Part shown: positions 25,930-34,294 of the stretch, in pieces
Layout of the letters: the number at the start of each line of letters is the position of its first letter
How positions within the stretch are numbered: position 1 is the stretch's first letter
Assembly: GCA_965250225.1 (NCBI GenBank)
Contig: CBDFNQ010000033.1
Span: 62,001 to 126,000, forward strand
Reading direction: 5' to 3'
Origin: CBDEUK01 sp965250225
GTDB lineage: Bacteria; Pseudomonadota; Gammaproteobacteria; Eutrophobiales; Eutrophobiaceae
DNA: 64,000 nucleotides
Translations under genes and position numbers: made by a program
Notes under the pieces: generated by a model
Told to the model about the DNA's origin: nothing
Database searches by the model: none
What the model saw: the letters and a program-made list of their open reading frames with translations, nothing else

Positions 25930-26943
25930 TTAGCCGCCAGTGACACTCATGTGTCTGAAAATTACTGGTTTTGCCTGAAGATTAAAATCATGACCCTTGG
26001 GTTTAATCTTCATGGAATCACGAATCGCATCTTTGAGTTTTTCCATATCTCCCGGATGGCTTCTGATGACATGGCGCAGATCAACAGAGTGTTCCTGGCC
26101 GAGGCAGAGTAATAAACGACCTTCGCAGGTTAGACGGACACGATTACATTGCTCACAAAAGTTGTGACTGTGCGGAGAAATAAAGCCAACACGTGTCACG
26201 GTGTCAGGTATTTTAAAATATTTGGATGGGCCTCCAGTCGTTTCTGTCGTCGGTAATAACTTAAAATTTTGTTTTAAATCATTACGTATTTGATCACTAG
26301 AATAATACACTTCTGCACGGTCATGATCGCCGATTAGACCCAATGGCATTTCTTCGATAAAGCTGATATCTAAACCTTTATCGATTGCAAATTGCACAAG
26401 ATCAGTAACTTCATCATCATTTCTGTTTTTCAATATAACCGCATTCAATTTGATTTTTTCAAAGCCGACATCCAGTGCCGCCTGAATACCCTGCATGACG
26501 ACATTTAAATCACCAACACGAGTTAGACGACGAAATTTTTCCGGATCCAGAGAATCAAGACTAATATTGATGCGCTTCACTCCAGCATCTTTTAATTGAT
26601 GAGCCAGTTTGGGTAATTGTGAACCATTTGTGGTGGTGACCAATTCGCGTAAGCCCGGAGTTTGGCCAATATCCTGAAATAATTTAATGATGTCCTTACG
26701 TATCAGAGGTTCGCCGCCGGTGATACGTATCTTTTCTATCCCTAACTCTATGAATGCTTTGCTAATCGTGGCTAATTCCTCAAGTGTGAGTAGGCGGGCA
26801 CGAGGTACAAACTGCATTTTTTCGTTCATGCAATATACACAGCGAAAGTCACAGCGATCAGTAACCGAAATACGGACATAGTCAATGATTCGACCAAACA
26901 TATCGATCAATATCTCTTGAGTTACGTTTTTTGTTCCAGTCAC
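25930..26943 (-). CDS. moaA: GTP 3',8-cyclase MoaA, molybdenum cofactor biosynthesis
   Basis: Radical-SAM enzyme for the first step of molybdopterin synthesis from GTP. The N-terminal cluster motif CDFRCVYC (Cys at about 31, 35, 38), the C-terminal cluster region CEQCNRVRLTCEGRLLLC and the conserved C-terminal Gly-Gly (MSVTGG, needed for catalysis) are all present. 337 residues. The start is a GTG without a clear ribosome site. A TTG at 26910 or ATG at 26901 would give a more typical N-terminus and cannot be excluded. It supplies cofactor to the CO dehydrogenase encoded nearby, though divergently transcribed. Confidence 0.95.
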   Translation of the reverse strand: MTGTKNVTQEILIDMFGRIIDYVRISVTDRCDFRCVYCMNEKMQFVPRARLLTLEELATISKAFIELGIEKIRITGGEPLIRKDIIKLFQDIGQTPGLRELVTTTNGSQLPKLAHQLKDAGVKRINISLDSLDPEKFRRLTRVGDLNVVMQGIQAALDVGFEKIKLNAVILKNRNDDEVTDLVQFAIDKGLDISFIEEMPLGLIGDHDRAEVYYSSDQIRNDLKQNFKLLPTTETTGGPSKYFKIPDTVTRVGFISPHSHNFCEQCNRVRLTCEGRLLLCLGQEHSVDLRHVIRSHPGDMEKLKDAIRDSMKIKPKGHDFNLQAKPVIFRHMSVTGG

Positions 26944-26984
26944 GATATTACTAATTATTCTATATTCTCAAATTACATTATGCA

Positions 26985-27383
26985 TTACTCGCCAACATAA
27001 GGTCTGAGTGCACGAACTACATCTGTAATTGATATCATTCCAATTAATCGCTTCTTTTCTATGACAGGTAAATGCCTGATTCTGTTTTTAGACATAATAC
27101 TCATGCAGTTCTGAATATTTTCTGTTCTTGTAGTACTTATGACGTCTTTTGTCATTATCTCTTCTACTCTTATTTCCCATGGTAATAATCTATCAGGAGC
27201 GGCTTTTCGGATGTAGTCGCGTTCAGAAATAATACCCACAACTTCCCCATTAACTATAACGGGTAAAGCACTGATTGTTTTTTTCGCCATAATTTCAACG
27301 GCGTCTTGAACAGTAGCGTCTGGAAAAATTGTTAATACCGTTTTGTTTTTTTTATCTAAAATATGGCGAACTGTAAATATCAT
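26985..27383 (-). CDS. tandem CBS-domain protein
   Basis: 132 residues made almost entirely of two CBS domains: TIFPDATVQDAVEIMAKKTI with GIISERDYIR, then DVISTTRTENIQNCMSIMS with GMISITDVVR. Such small paired-CBS proteins bind adenosine nucleotides and act as energy sensors, often on partner enzymes or transporters. No partner can be named. It lies 41 bases upstream of moaA on the same strand and may be co-transcribed with it. Confidence 0.85.
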   Translation of the reverse strand: MIFTVRHILDKKNKTVLTIFPDATVQDAVEIMAKKTISALPVIVNGEVVGIISERDYIRKAAPDRLLPWEIRVEEIMTKDVISTTRTENIQNCMSIMSKNRIRHLPVIEKKRLIGMISITDVVRALRPYVGE

Positions 27384-27514
27384 AATTTATTCCGTTGTTA
27401 ATTTCTGATAAACATTAATATTTAGAAGTGTGAGTTTTTAATGGAAACAAAATAAATTTCTTAAAAACAGTAGAGTAAATGTTAGTTATCCATTTAAGAT
27501 AAAATTTATTTTTT

Positions 27515-27545
27515 CGTCTTAGGTAACTCCTGTTAACCTAAAACG
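27515..27545. other. strong hairpin between the outer-membrane protein gene and the CBS gene
   Basis: CGTCTTAGGTAAC (27515-27527) pairs with GTTAACCTAAAACG (27532-27545) around a 4-base loop, with one bulge and one mismatch (a wobble in the minus-strand RNA). The flanks are T-rich on the left and A-rich on the right, the reverse of an intrinsic terminator, so it is more likely an mRNA processing or regulatory structure. On the minus strand the loop reads AGGA. Confidence 0.4.
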
Positions 27546-27560
27546 AAAACAGTTCATTTG

Positions 27561-28307
27561 TTAGAAGCTAATGCCCAGTGATATGCCGACAGTCCAGCTA
27601 TCATTTTCCTGGTCGTTATCAAACCCAGGAACGCTCAATTCCGGGTCGGTTAGATCAGCCGCCCAATAATAACGTGTATCAAGACCAAGAGTAATGCCTG
27701 GTATTAGCATATAATCAACGCCAGCCCCAGACATGATACCGATGTCCAGATAATTTGTTGAATCAGACGGTGGGCTGATAACGATAAAACTAACACCTGC
27801 TGGAATAATCCATGGACGAAGTTTATGGCCTTCTCTGAATTTTAGTTTGGGTGAAGCTGTGATTGTCATCATAGTTAAATCTTGTGTACCGGTAATAGCA
27901 CATCCTGGATTTGCAGCAAGACCACCACCACCACTTAACGCGATACACCCCAATGTTGGGCCAGCTAACACAGTTTCTTCTGACCCCAGATTGCGAAAAT
28001 CCAGACTGAGTTCTGCCAATGCCCAGGTACCAGGTAGTAGTCCCAAGGTATCTTTAGATAACAGAAAATCAAAACCAGCTCCAAAATACCAGCCACTATC
28101 ATCATTGTTCGCAAGCGAACCTGATGCGGCGCTCACCGTATCAGTAAATACGCCGCCCGCACGATCTTCGGTAAGATTTGCTGAACCACCACGAAAAAAG
28201 ACGCGGTTGCCAGGTTCTTCCGCAACAACAGTTGTTGGGATCCCCAAGGTTATTGCGCAAGTAACCAGTGCTTTTGAAATTATATTTATGTACTTAGATT
28301 GAGTCAT
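27561..28307 (-). CDS. predicted outer-membrane beta-barrel protein
   Basis: 248 residues with a signal peptide (about residues 1-30, ending TTVVAEEP), alternating polar and hydrophobic strands, Gly- and aromatic-rich turns (WYFGAGFDFLLSKD, YMLIPGITLGLDTRYYWAA) and a terminal Phe (VGISLGISF), all features of an outer-membrane barrel. It resembles OmpW/opacity-type porins in size, but I cannot name a family. The ATG at 28307 is preceded by AAGGGGGA five bases away and is preferred to the ATG at 28322. Confidence 0.75.
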   Translation of the reverse strand: MTQSKYINIISKALVTCAITLGIPTTVVAEEPGNRVFFRGGSANLTEDRAGGVFTDTVSAASGSLANNDDSGWYFGAGFDFLLSKDTLGLLPGTWALAELSLDFRNLGSEETVLAGPTLGCIALSGGGGLAANPGCAITGTQDLTMMTITASPKLKFREGHKLRPWIIPAGVSFIVISPPSDSTNYLDIGIMSGAGVDYMLIPGITLGLDTRYYWAADLTDPELSVPGFDNDQENDSWTVGISLGISF

Positions 28308-28322
28308 CACGTCCCCCTTCAT

Positions 28323-28797
28323 AAAGACTTTAGTTTTAAACTATTTTTAAAGAAGCACCGAGTTAAGATTTATAAGTAATTTGGCTCAAGGGGTTTAGCA
28401 CTAAATAACATTATTTAATCACTAAATGAGGATTTATTTACCTGAACGACATATTGGAAATAGTGGACTGTAAATAATCAGATGAAATTGAATATAAACA
28501 CTTAGATTTAGTGAGAATTAATGAATTTACATTGAAGTCACTTTTGTGCTCATTCGTGACTTTCAGGCTGTAACTCATGCAATATTGTTTGATGTCTAAC
28601 TACAGCAGCATATACAAACGCCTCATCGAATAATAAAAAAGATTAGAGGATTACTTAAGGGATTTAATGAACGGAATTAAACGTTACCTTACCTAAACCT
28701 CAGTCTGGTGATATCAATTTATTCGATAGGTAAGTATTAGATTTACATAACTAAATTTACTTAAATTGCCAGCCATTTATAGAGGGGAGGTTAATCC
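28323..28797. promoter_or_regulatory. 475-base regulatory region upstream of coxM
   Basis: No ORF of note. It contains two perfect inverted repeats: AAGTCAC/GTGACTT (28535-28541, 28556-28562) and CTTACCTA/TAGGTAAG (28688-28695, 28727-28734). The second begins within a direct repeat TTACC-TTACC and lies about 65-110 bases before coxM, a natural operator position. The ribosome site of coxM, GAGGGGAGG, lies at the right end. A LytTR-type regulator encoded in the same island (41193-42302) is a candidate binder, by inference only. Confidence 0.4.
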
Positions 28798-29664
28798 ATG
28801 ATTCCAGGTACGTTCAATTACCATGCGCCCACGACACTGGACGAAGCGATTTCATTACTCGGTCAGTTTGGAGAAGAAGGGAAAGTTTTAGCAGGCGGAC
28901 ACAGCTTGCTACCCATGATGAAGTTGCGATTCGCAGAGCCAGAACATCTTATCGATTTAAACCGCATTGACAGTCTGCGAGGGATACGTGAAGAAAATGG
29001 CATAATCCATATTGGTGCAATGACAACAGAGAATGAACTTATTGCTTCAGATTTATTAAATAAAAAATGTCCAATTATTCCAGAAACAGCAAAATTAATA
29101 GCTGATCCTCAAGTACGTAATTGCGGCACGATAGGTGGTGATATTGCTCATGGTGATCCGGGTAATGACCATCCTTCTATTATGTTGGTTCTTGATGCAT
29201 CGTTCGTATTGACTGGTCCAAATGGAACAAGAACGGTTCCTGCAAATGGCTTCTTTATTGATACCTATTTCACTCAATTAGAAGAAGGCGAAATTCTTAC
29301 CGAGATCCAGGTACCCGTTCATTCAAAGAGTACTGGTTCTGCCTACAACAAACTAAAACGAAAAACCGGCGATTTTGCGACAGCAGCATCTGCTGTAGTG
29401 ATTGAACTGGACGGTAACACATGTAAGAAGATCAGCATTGCCTTAACCAATGCTGCACCGACGGCATTAAGGACTACTTTGGCTGAAGAGGTATTAACGG
29501 GCAAAGAGATTGACGAAAGCCTTGTCGAACAGGCCGCCCAAAAAGTAATGGAAATGTGTAGCCCGGCTGGTGACACACGTGGTGATGCTGAATATAAAAC
29601 TCATATGGCGGCTGAAATGACACGACGATCAATTCACCAAGCTCATGAACGAGCTAGAGGATAA
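28798..29664 (+). CDS. coxM: aerobic CO dehydrogenase medium subunit CoxM (FAD)
   Basis: FAD-binding subunit of the molybdenum-copper CO dehydrogenase, passing electrons on from the iron-sulfur subunit. The FAD motifs AGGHSLLPMMKLR (about residues 36-48) and TIGGDIAHGDPGND (about 111-124) are exactly those of CoxM. 288 residues. The ribosome site GAGGGGAGG is strong. First gene of a coxM-S-L operon, the order known for form I enzymes. Confidence 0.93.
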   Translation: MIPGTFNYHAPTTLDEAISLLGQFGEEGKVLAGGHSLLPMMKLRFAEPEHLIDLNRIDSLRGIREENGIIHIGAMTTENELIASDLLNKKCPIIPETAKLIADPQVRNCGTIGGDIAHGDPGNDHPSIMLVLDASFVLTGPNGTRTVPANGFFIDTYFTQLEEGEILTEIQVPVHSKSTGSAYNKLKRKTGDFATAASAVVIELDGNTCKKISIALTNAAPTALRTTLAEEVLTGKEIDESLVEQAAQKVMEMCSPAGDTRGDAEYKTHMAAEMTRRSIHQAHERARG

Positions 29665-29669
29665 TTATT

Positions 29670-30149
29670 ATGGCTAAACAACAAGTTTCTTTTACGCTCA
29701 ATGGACAACAAGTTGATGTTCTGGTTGAGCCCCGTGATTTACTCATCTATGTCATTCGTGAACATCTTAAACAAACCGGTGCTCATATTGGTTGTGAAAC
29801 CAGTCATTGCGGTGCTTGTACTGTCGATATTAATGGAAAATCGGTGAAGTCTTGTACATTTCTTGCTGTACAGGCCGATGGTGCTGAAGTCATGACCGTT
29901 GAAGGCCTCGCTACCAATGGCGAATTACATCCGGTTCAGGAAGGTTTTATGCAAGAGCATGGCTTGCAGTGTGGTTATTGTACGCCTGGCATGCTAATGC
30001 GCAGTTATAGATTCTTGCAAGAAAACCCGAATCCTTCGGAAGAAGAGATTCGAATGGGCATATCGGGCAACTTATGTCGCTGCACCGGTTATCAAAATAT
30101 TGTGAAAGCAGTGCAATATGCTGCTAAAAAAATACAAGAAACTGCATAG
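29670..30149 (+). CDS. coxS: aerobic CO dehydrogenase small subunit CoxS (2Fe-2S)
   Basis: Carries two [2Fe-2S] clusters between the molybdenum site and FAD. The ferredoxin-like cluster Cys are at 42, 47, 50 and 62 (GCETSHCGACT...SC). The second cluster Cys are at 101, 104, 136 and 138 (CGYCTPGM...NLCRCTGY). 159 residues. It lies 5 bases after coxM and 12 before coxL. Confidence 0.95.
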   Translation: MAKQQVSFTLNGQQVDVLVEPRDLLIYVIREHLKQTGAHIGCETSHCGACTVDINGKSVKSCTFLAVQADGAEVMTVEGLATNGELHPVQEGFMQEHGLQCGYCTPGMLMRSYRFLQENPNPSEEEIRMGISGNLCRCTGYQNIVKAVQYAAKKIQETA

Positions 30150-30161
30150 GGGGCATTTAAC

Positions 30162-32567
30162 ATGGCAGCAACAGCAGAACAATTAGAACGTGAAGCAAAA
30201 CTGGAAGGAATGGGTTGTTCAAGAAAGCGTAAGGAAGACCCAAGATTTATACAAGGTAAGGGCAGTTATGTTGGTGATGTCGATCTGCCGGGGATGGTTC
30301 ACGGGGCTTTAGTTCGAAGCCCACATGCTCATGCAAGAATTAAATCAATTAATAAGGACAAGGCGCTTGCATTACCAGGTGTACTTGCCGTACTCACAGC
30401 AGATGATTTAAAACCATTAAGCTTGCATTGGATGCCGACACTCGGTAGTGATGTCCAGGCAGTTTTGGCGGATGAGAAAGTAGGTTTTCAAATGCAGGAA
30501 GTAGCCATGGTCATTGCCGAAGATCGTGCTGTTGCATACGATGCAGTGGATTTGGTTGAAGTGGAATATGAAGCATTACCGGCTGTTGTTGATCCACATA
30601 AATCCATGGATGCAGATGCACCGATCATTCGCGATGATCTTGTCGGTAAAGACGAAGTGGGTCACGGTAAGCGTCTGCATGATAACCATATCTTCACCTG
30701 GGAAGCCGGTGATAAAGACGCTACCGATGCTGTCTTTGAAAGTGCCGAAGTAACGGTCAAAGAAGAGATCCTGAATCCGCGTGTACATCCTTGTCCACTA
30801 GAAACCTGTGGTTGTGTCGGATCATTCGATAAGATTAAGGGTCATTTAACGGTATACATGAGTACTCAAAACCCTCATCTGGTACGTACGGTGCTGGCCA
30901 TGTTGTCTGGCATCCCGGAGAGTAAGATCCGTGTTATTACCAATGACATCGGCGGCGGGTTTGGTAATAAAGTTCCCGTCTATCCAGGTTATGTCGCTGC
31001 TATTGTTGCTTCGATCGTTTTAGGTCGTCCGGTCAAATGGGTCGAGAGTCGGATTGAGAATCTATCGACCACTGGATTCGCTCGTGACTATCATGGCATT
31101 GGTGAACTGGCGGCAGATAAGGACGGTCGTATTAAGGCGCTACGCTTTAATTATCTAGCCGATCATGGTGCATTTAACTCACACGTTTCAGCGACCAAAT
31201 GGCCAGCAGGCCTGGTTAGCATCTGTACCGGTTCTTATGATATTCCGGCAGCACACGTACGCGTTGATGCGGTATATACCAATAAGGCACCCGGTGGCGT
31301 GGCTTATCGTTGCTCATTGCGAGTTACCGAGGCGGTCTATTTAATTGAACGCATGATTGATGTCCTTGCGCAAAAACTGGATATCGATAAGGCTGAAATT
31401 CGCAGACGTAACTTTGTTCAACCGGAACAATTTCCGTATAACACTTCACTTGGTTGGCAGATCGATAGTGGTGATTATGAAACAGCACTCGATAAAGTTT
31501 TAGAAGCGGTTGATTATAAGAAATTACGTACTGAGCAGGCACATAAACGCGCTAAAGGTGAATTAATGGGGATCGGTATCAGCACGTTTACCGAAATCGT
31601 TGGTGCCGGACCGACCAAGGCCTGCGATATTCTCGGGATTGGGCTATTTGATAGTTGCGATATTCGAGTGAATCCTACCGGCAGTGCCATTGCGCGTATG
31701 GGTACACAAACACAGGGTCAAGGCCACGAGACCACCTATGCCCAGATCATTGCCACAGAGCTTGGTCTGCCATCTGAAGAGATCCAGGTAGAAGAGGGCG
31801 ATACAGATACGGCTCCCTACGGTGCAGGTACTTGGGGATCTCGTTCGACACCAGTTGGTGGTGCTGCGGTTGCTAACGCTTGTCGAAAAATTAAAGACAA
31901 GGCACGCAAGATTGCAGCTCATTTACTTGAAGTCAGTGAAGACGATCTCGAGTGGGATGTGGATCAATTCAAGGTCAAGGGTGTACCTGATCAAGCCAAG
32001 ACCATGAAAGAAATTGCCATGGCGGCCTATAGCAACGTGCCAGATGGTATGGAAAATGGATTAGAGGCGGTTGATTATTATGATCCACCAAACTTTACCT
32101 TCCCGTTCGGTACCTATCTCTGCGTCGTCGATATCGATAAGTATACTGGCGAGGTTAAGGTAAGACGCTTTTATGCTCTGGATGATTGCGGAACACGCAT
32201 TAATCCCATGATCATCGATGGTCAGATCCACGGTGGTTTGACTGAAGCCTTTGCCGTAGCCATGGGTCAGCTTATTGATTTTGATGAAGAGGGAAATCTT
32301 ATCGGCAATAGTTTGATGGATTACTTCCTGCCGACAGCTGTAGAGACGCCTAGCTATGAGACTGATTTCACGGTGACTCCCTCTCCACATCATCCGATAG
32401 GAGCCAAGGGTGTAGCAGAATCACCGCATGTTGGTGGCATTCCCTGTTTTTCCAATGCTGTGATTGATGCATTTGCACATCTGGAAGTGACACATATGGA
32501 TATGCCGCATACCGCAGCTAAAGTCTGGAAAAAGATTCATGAACTGGGTCTGGATAAGAGAGATTAA
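30162..32567 (+). CDS. coxL: aerobic CO dehydrogenase large subunit CoxL, form I type
   Basis: Catalytic subunit with the Mo-Cu-molybdopterin cytosine dinucleotide centre that oxidises CO to CO2. 801 residues, normal for CoxL. The active-site loop reads AYRCSLR, with the copper-ligating Cys at about residue 384. The form I signature is AYRCSFR and the form II signature is AYRGAGR, so this is form I with Phe replaced by Leu. The active-site Glu lies in GAKGVAES (about residue 753). GGGFGNK and QTQGQGHETT are also conserved. Gene order M-S-L also supports form I. Substrate should be CO, but the loop variant deserves a test. Confidence 0.92.
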   Translation: MAATAEQLEREAKLEGMGCSRKRKEDPRFIQGKGSYVGDVDLPGMVHGALVRSPHAHARIKSINKDKALALPGVLAVLTADDLKPLSLHWMPTLGSDVQAVLADEKVGFQMQEVAMVIAEDRAVAYDAVDLVEVEYEALPAVVDPHKSMDADAPIIRDDLVGKDEVGHGKRLHDNHIFTWEAGDKDATDAVFESAEVTVKEEILNPRVHPCPLETCGCVGSFDKIKGHLTVYMSTQNPHLVRTVLAMLSGIPESKIRVITNDIGGGFGNKVPVYPGYVAAIVASIVLGRPVKWVESRIENLSTTGFARDYHGIGELAADKDGRIKALRFNYLADHGAFNSHVSATKWPAGLVSICTGSYDIPAAHVRVDAVYTNKAPGGVAYRCSLRVTEAVYLIERMIDVLAQKLDIDKAEIRRRNFVQPEQFPYNTSLGWQIDSGDYETALDKVLEAVDYKKLRTEQAHKRAKGELMGIGISTFTEIVGAGPTKACDILGIGLFDSCDIRVNPTGSAIARMGTQTQGQGHETTYAQIIATELGLPSEEIQVEEGDTDTAPYGAGTWGSRSTPVGGAAVANACRKIKDKARKIAAHLLEVSEDDLEWDVDQFKVKGVPDQAKTMKEIAMAAYSNVPDGMENGLEAVDYYDPPNFTFPFGTYLCVVDIDKYTGEVKVRRFYALDDCGTRINPMIIDGQIHGGLTEAFAVAMGQLIDFDEEGNLIGNSLMDYFLPTAVETPSYETDFTVTPSPHHPIGAKGVAESPHVGGIPCFSNAVIDAFAHLEVTHMDMPHTAAKVWKKIHELGLDKRD

Positions 32568-32703
32568 TAAACAGGTTTGATAGACCTCCATACTTTAATG
32601 ATTCTGATTGAGGTAGCTCGTAATGTTCTTTACTGATTACCGGTTTGTCTCAAGCTTTTTATGGTTATCAGGTTTGGAATATACACAACAGGAGAAGTAG
32701 TTA
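32568..32703. other. 136-base gap between coxL and coxG
   Basis: No ORF. It includes an imperfect hairpin, AGGT-TTGATAG-ACCT, shortly after the coxL stop without a T-tract, so read-through or a processing site is more likely than termination. A ribosome site AGGAG lies near the right end for coxG. Confidence 0.4.
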
Positions 32704-33297
32704 ATGAAGGTCACTGTAGAAAAAACATATCCTATTAATGCGCCTGCAAGTAATGGTTGGGCTGTTTTACAAGATATTGAGGGCGTGGCGACTTGTATGC
32801 CTGGCGCAGAAATAACTGATCAAATGGATGACACTCATTTTAAAGGTCAGGTTAAAGTCAAGATTGGACCTGCAATCGTTGCTTTCAAAGGAGATCTTGA
32901 ACTTAAAAGTGTTGATGCTAGCAAACGAGAACTTAATTTATGGGGACAGGGTTCTGATGTTAAAGGTACATCTAGTGCAACGTTGGATCTTGTTGCCTCT
33001 ATTCGTGAAAAAGCTGGGGGTCAATGTGAATTGGTCGGTCACTCGAAAATTATCGTCAATGGTAAATTTGCAAGTTTTGGTGGTCGCATGATGGATTCAG
33101 TGTCAGATCGTATTATCCAACAGTTTGCTGATAATTTTACCAATAAGGTCATTTCGTTAGGAGAGGGTGCTGAGGCGGAAGTAGCTGCGGCAAAGGTAGC
33201 AGAAGTCCCTAAAGAATTTAACGGTCTTGCATTTGCGTGGCAATTAGTGATGGATTTTTTCAAGGGTTTATTTAGTGGCAAATCAAAACAAACATAA
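32704..33297 (+). CDS. coxG: CoxG, SRPBCC-fold protein for CO dehydrogenase membrane attachment
   Basis: 197-residue member of the CO dehydrogenase subunit G (SRPBCC) family. The N-terminal domain matches (CMPGAEITDQMDDTHFKGQVK, then VNGKFASFGGRMMDSVSDRI). The C-terminal segment after an Ala/Glu-rich linker is hydrophobic (FAWQLVMDFFKGLF). In carboxydotrophs CoxG is reported to recruit the enzyme to the cytoplasmic membrane. The ribosome site AGGAG is good. Confidence 0.9.
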   Translation: MKVTVEKTYPINAPASNGWAVLQDIEGVATCMPGAEITDQMDDTHFKGQVKVKIGPAIVAFKGDLELKSVDASKRELNLWGQGSDVKGTSSATLDLVASIREKAGGQCELVGHSKIIVNGKFASFGGRMMDSVSDRIIQQFADNFTNKVISLGEGAEAEVAAAKVAEVPKEFNGLAFAWQLVMDFFKGLFSGKSKQT

Positions 33298-33410
33298 TTA
33301 CATTTATTAAAACATCATGAATAGACAAGGATATGCTGAGCATGGTTATTAAATAGCATTCATCAAATTATTGATGACATCGTAAATGCTGGCGACGGAG
33401 CAGATAACGT

Positions 33411-34289
33411 ATGTTAGACATGACACAATTTCAGCTGCGGCTAAAAGAAGCTGACTACATAGCTGAGAAAGATCTAGTATCAACATTATTGTTGACCACT
33501 GAGCTAAAACGTCCACTTTTGTTAGAAGGTGATGCGGGTGTTGGTAAGACAGAGGTTGCAAAGGCCCTGGCTACAATTTTTGATTGTCCATTAATTCGTT
33601 TGCAATGTTATGAAGGATTGGACGTTAATTCAGCGGTGTATGAATGGAATTATCAACATCAACTTTTAACAATCAAGCTGCAAGAAACTGAAAATATATC
33701 TGCGGAAGATAAAAAGGAACATATATTTAGCGAAGAGTTCCTTTTAAAGCGTCCATTATTACAGGCAATCACGCAGTCTGTTTCTCCAGTTTTATTAATC
33801 GATGAAATTGATCGGGCTGATGAAGAATTTGAGGCGTTTCTTTTAGAGGTCTTGTCTGATTTTCAGATCAGTATTCCTGAACTGGGGACTATCCCTGCAA
33901 CAACTATTCCGCATGTGGTTCTGACATCTAATGGCACGCGTGAATTAAGTGATGCATTACGTCGGCGTTGCTTGTATCACTATGTTAATTATCCAAGTTT
34001 TGAAAAAGAGTTGCGGATTGTTAATCGACGTGTTCCCGATATTAGCAAGAACCTGGCATCTCAAGTGGTTGCTTACATCCAGGAATTGAGAAAGCACGAT
34101 TTACGTAAAAAACCAGGTGTGGGTGAAACCCTAGATTGGGCAGCAGCATTGATGAAACTGGATATTAAAAAGCTCGATGACGATCCCGAGCTAATTATGA
34201 CCACATTGGTCTGTTTACTTAAGACAAAAGAGGATCGTAACCAAATCACGGAAGATGTATTCGAACGATTGGTCGCCAATGCAGGGTAA
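33411..34289 (+). CDS. coxD: AAA+ ATPase CoxD, CO dehydrogenase maturation
   Basis: MoxR-type AAA+ ATPase. Walker A is GDAGVGKTE (about residues 40-48), Walker B is LLIDEIDRADEE, the sensor region is VLTSNGTRELSDALRRRC, and a C-terminal lid helix domain completes the 292 residues. In Oligotropha CoxD is needed to build the sulfido-copper part of the active site. It is followed 5 bases later by coxE, its VWA partner. Confidence 0.92.
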   Translation: MLDMTQFQLRLKEADYIAEKDLVSTLLLTTELKRPLLLEGDAGVGKTEVAKALATIFDCPLIRLQCYEGLDVNSAVYEWNYQHQLLTIKLQETENISAEDKKEHIFSEEFLLKRPLLQAITQSVSPVLLIDEIDRADEEFEAFLLEVLSDFQISIPELGTIPATTIPHVVLTSNGTRELSDALRRRCLYHYVNYPSFEKELRIVNRRVPDISKNLASQVVAYIQELRKHDLRKKPGVGETLDWAAALMKLDIKKLDDDPELIMTTLVCLLKTKEDRNQITEDVFERLVANAG

Positions 34290-34294
34290 TAATT

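Noticed and set aside
27847..28302. 151-codon ORF antisense to the outer-membrane protein gene
   Set aside because: It is the shadow of a protein with signal peptide, barrel pattern and a good ribosome site on the other strand; the antisense product is Pro/Ser-rich with no domain.
28798..32567. Xanthine dehydrogenase or form II (CO dehydrogenase-like) operon
   Set aside because: The AYRC loop with its copper-binding Cys, the M-S-L order and the linked coxG/coxD/coxE genes all indicate a form I CO dehydrogenase.
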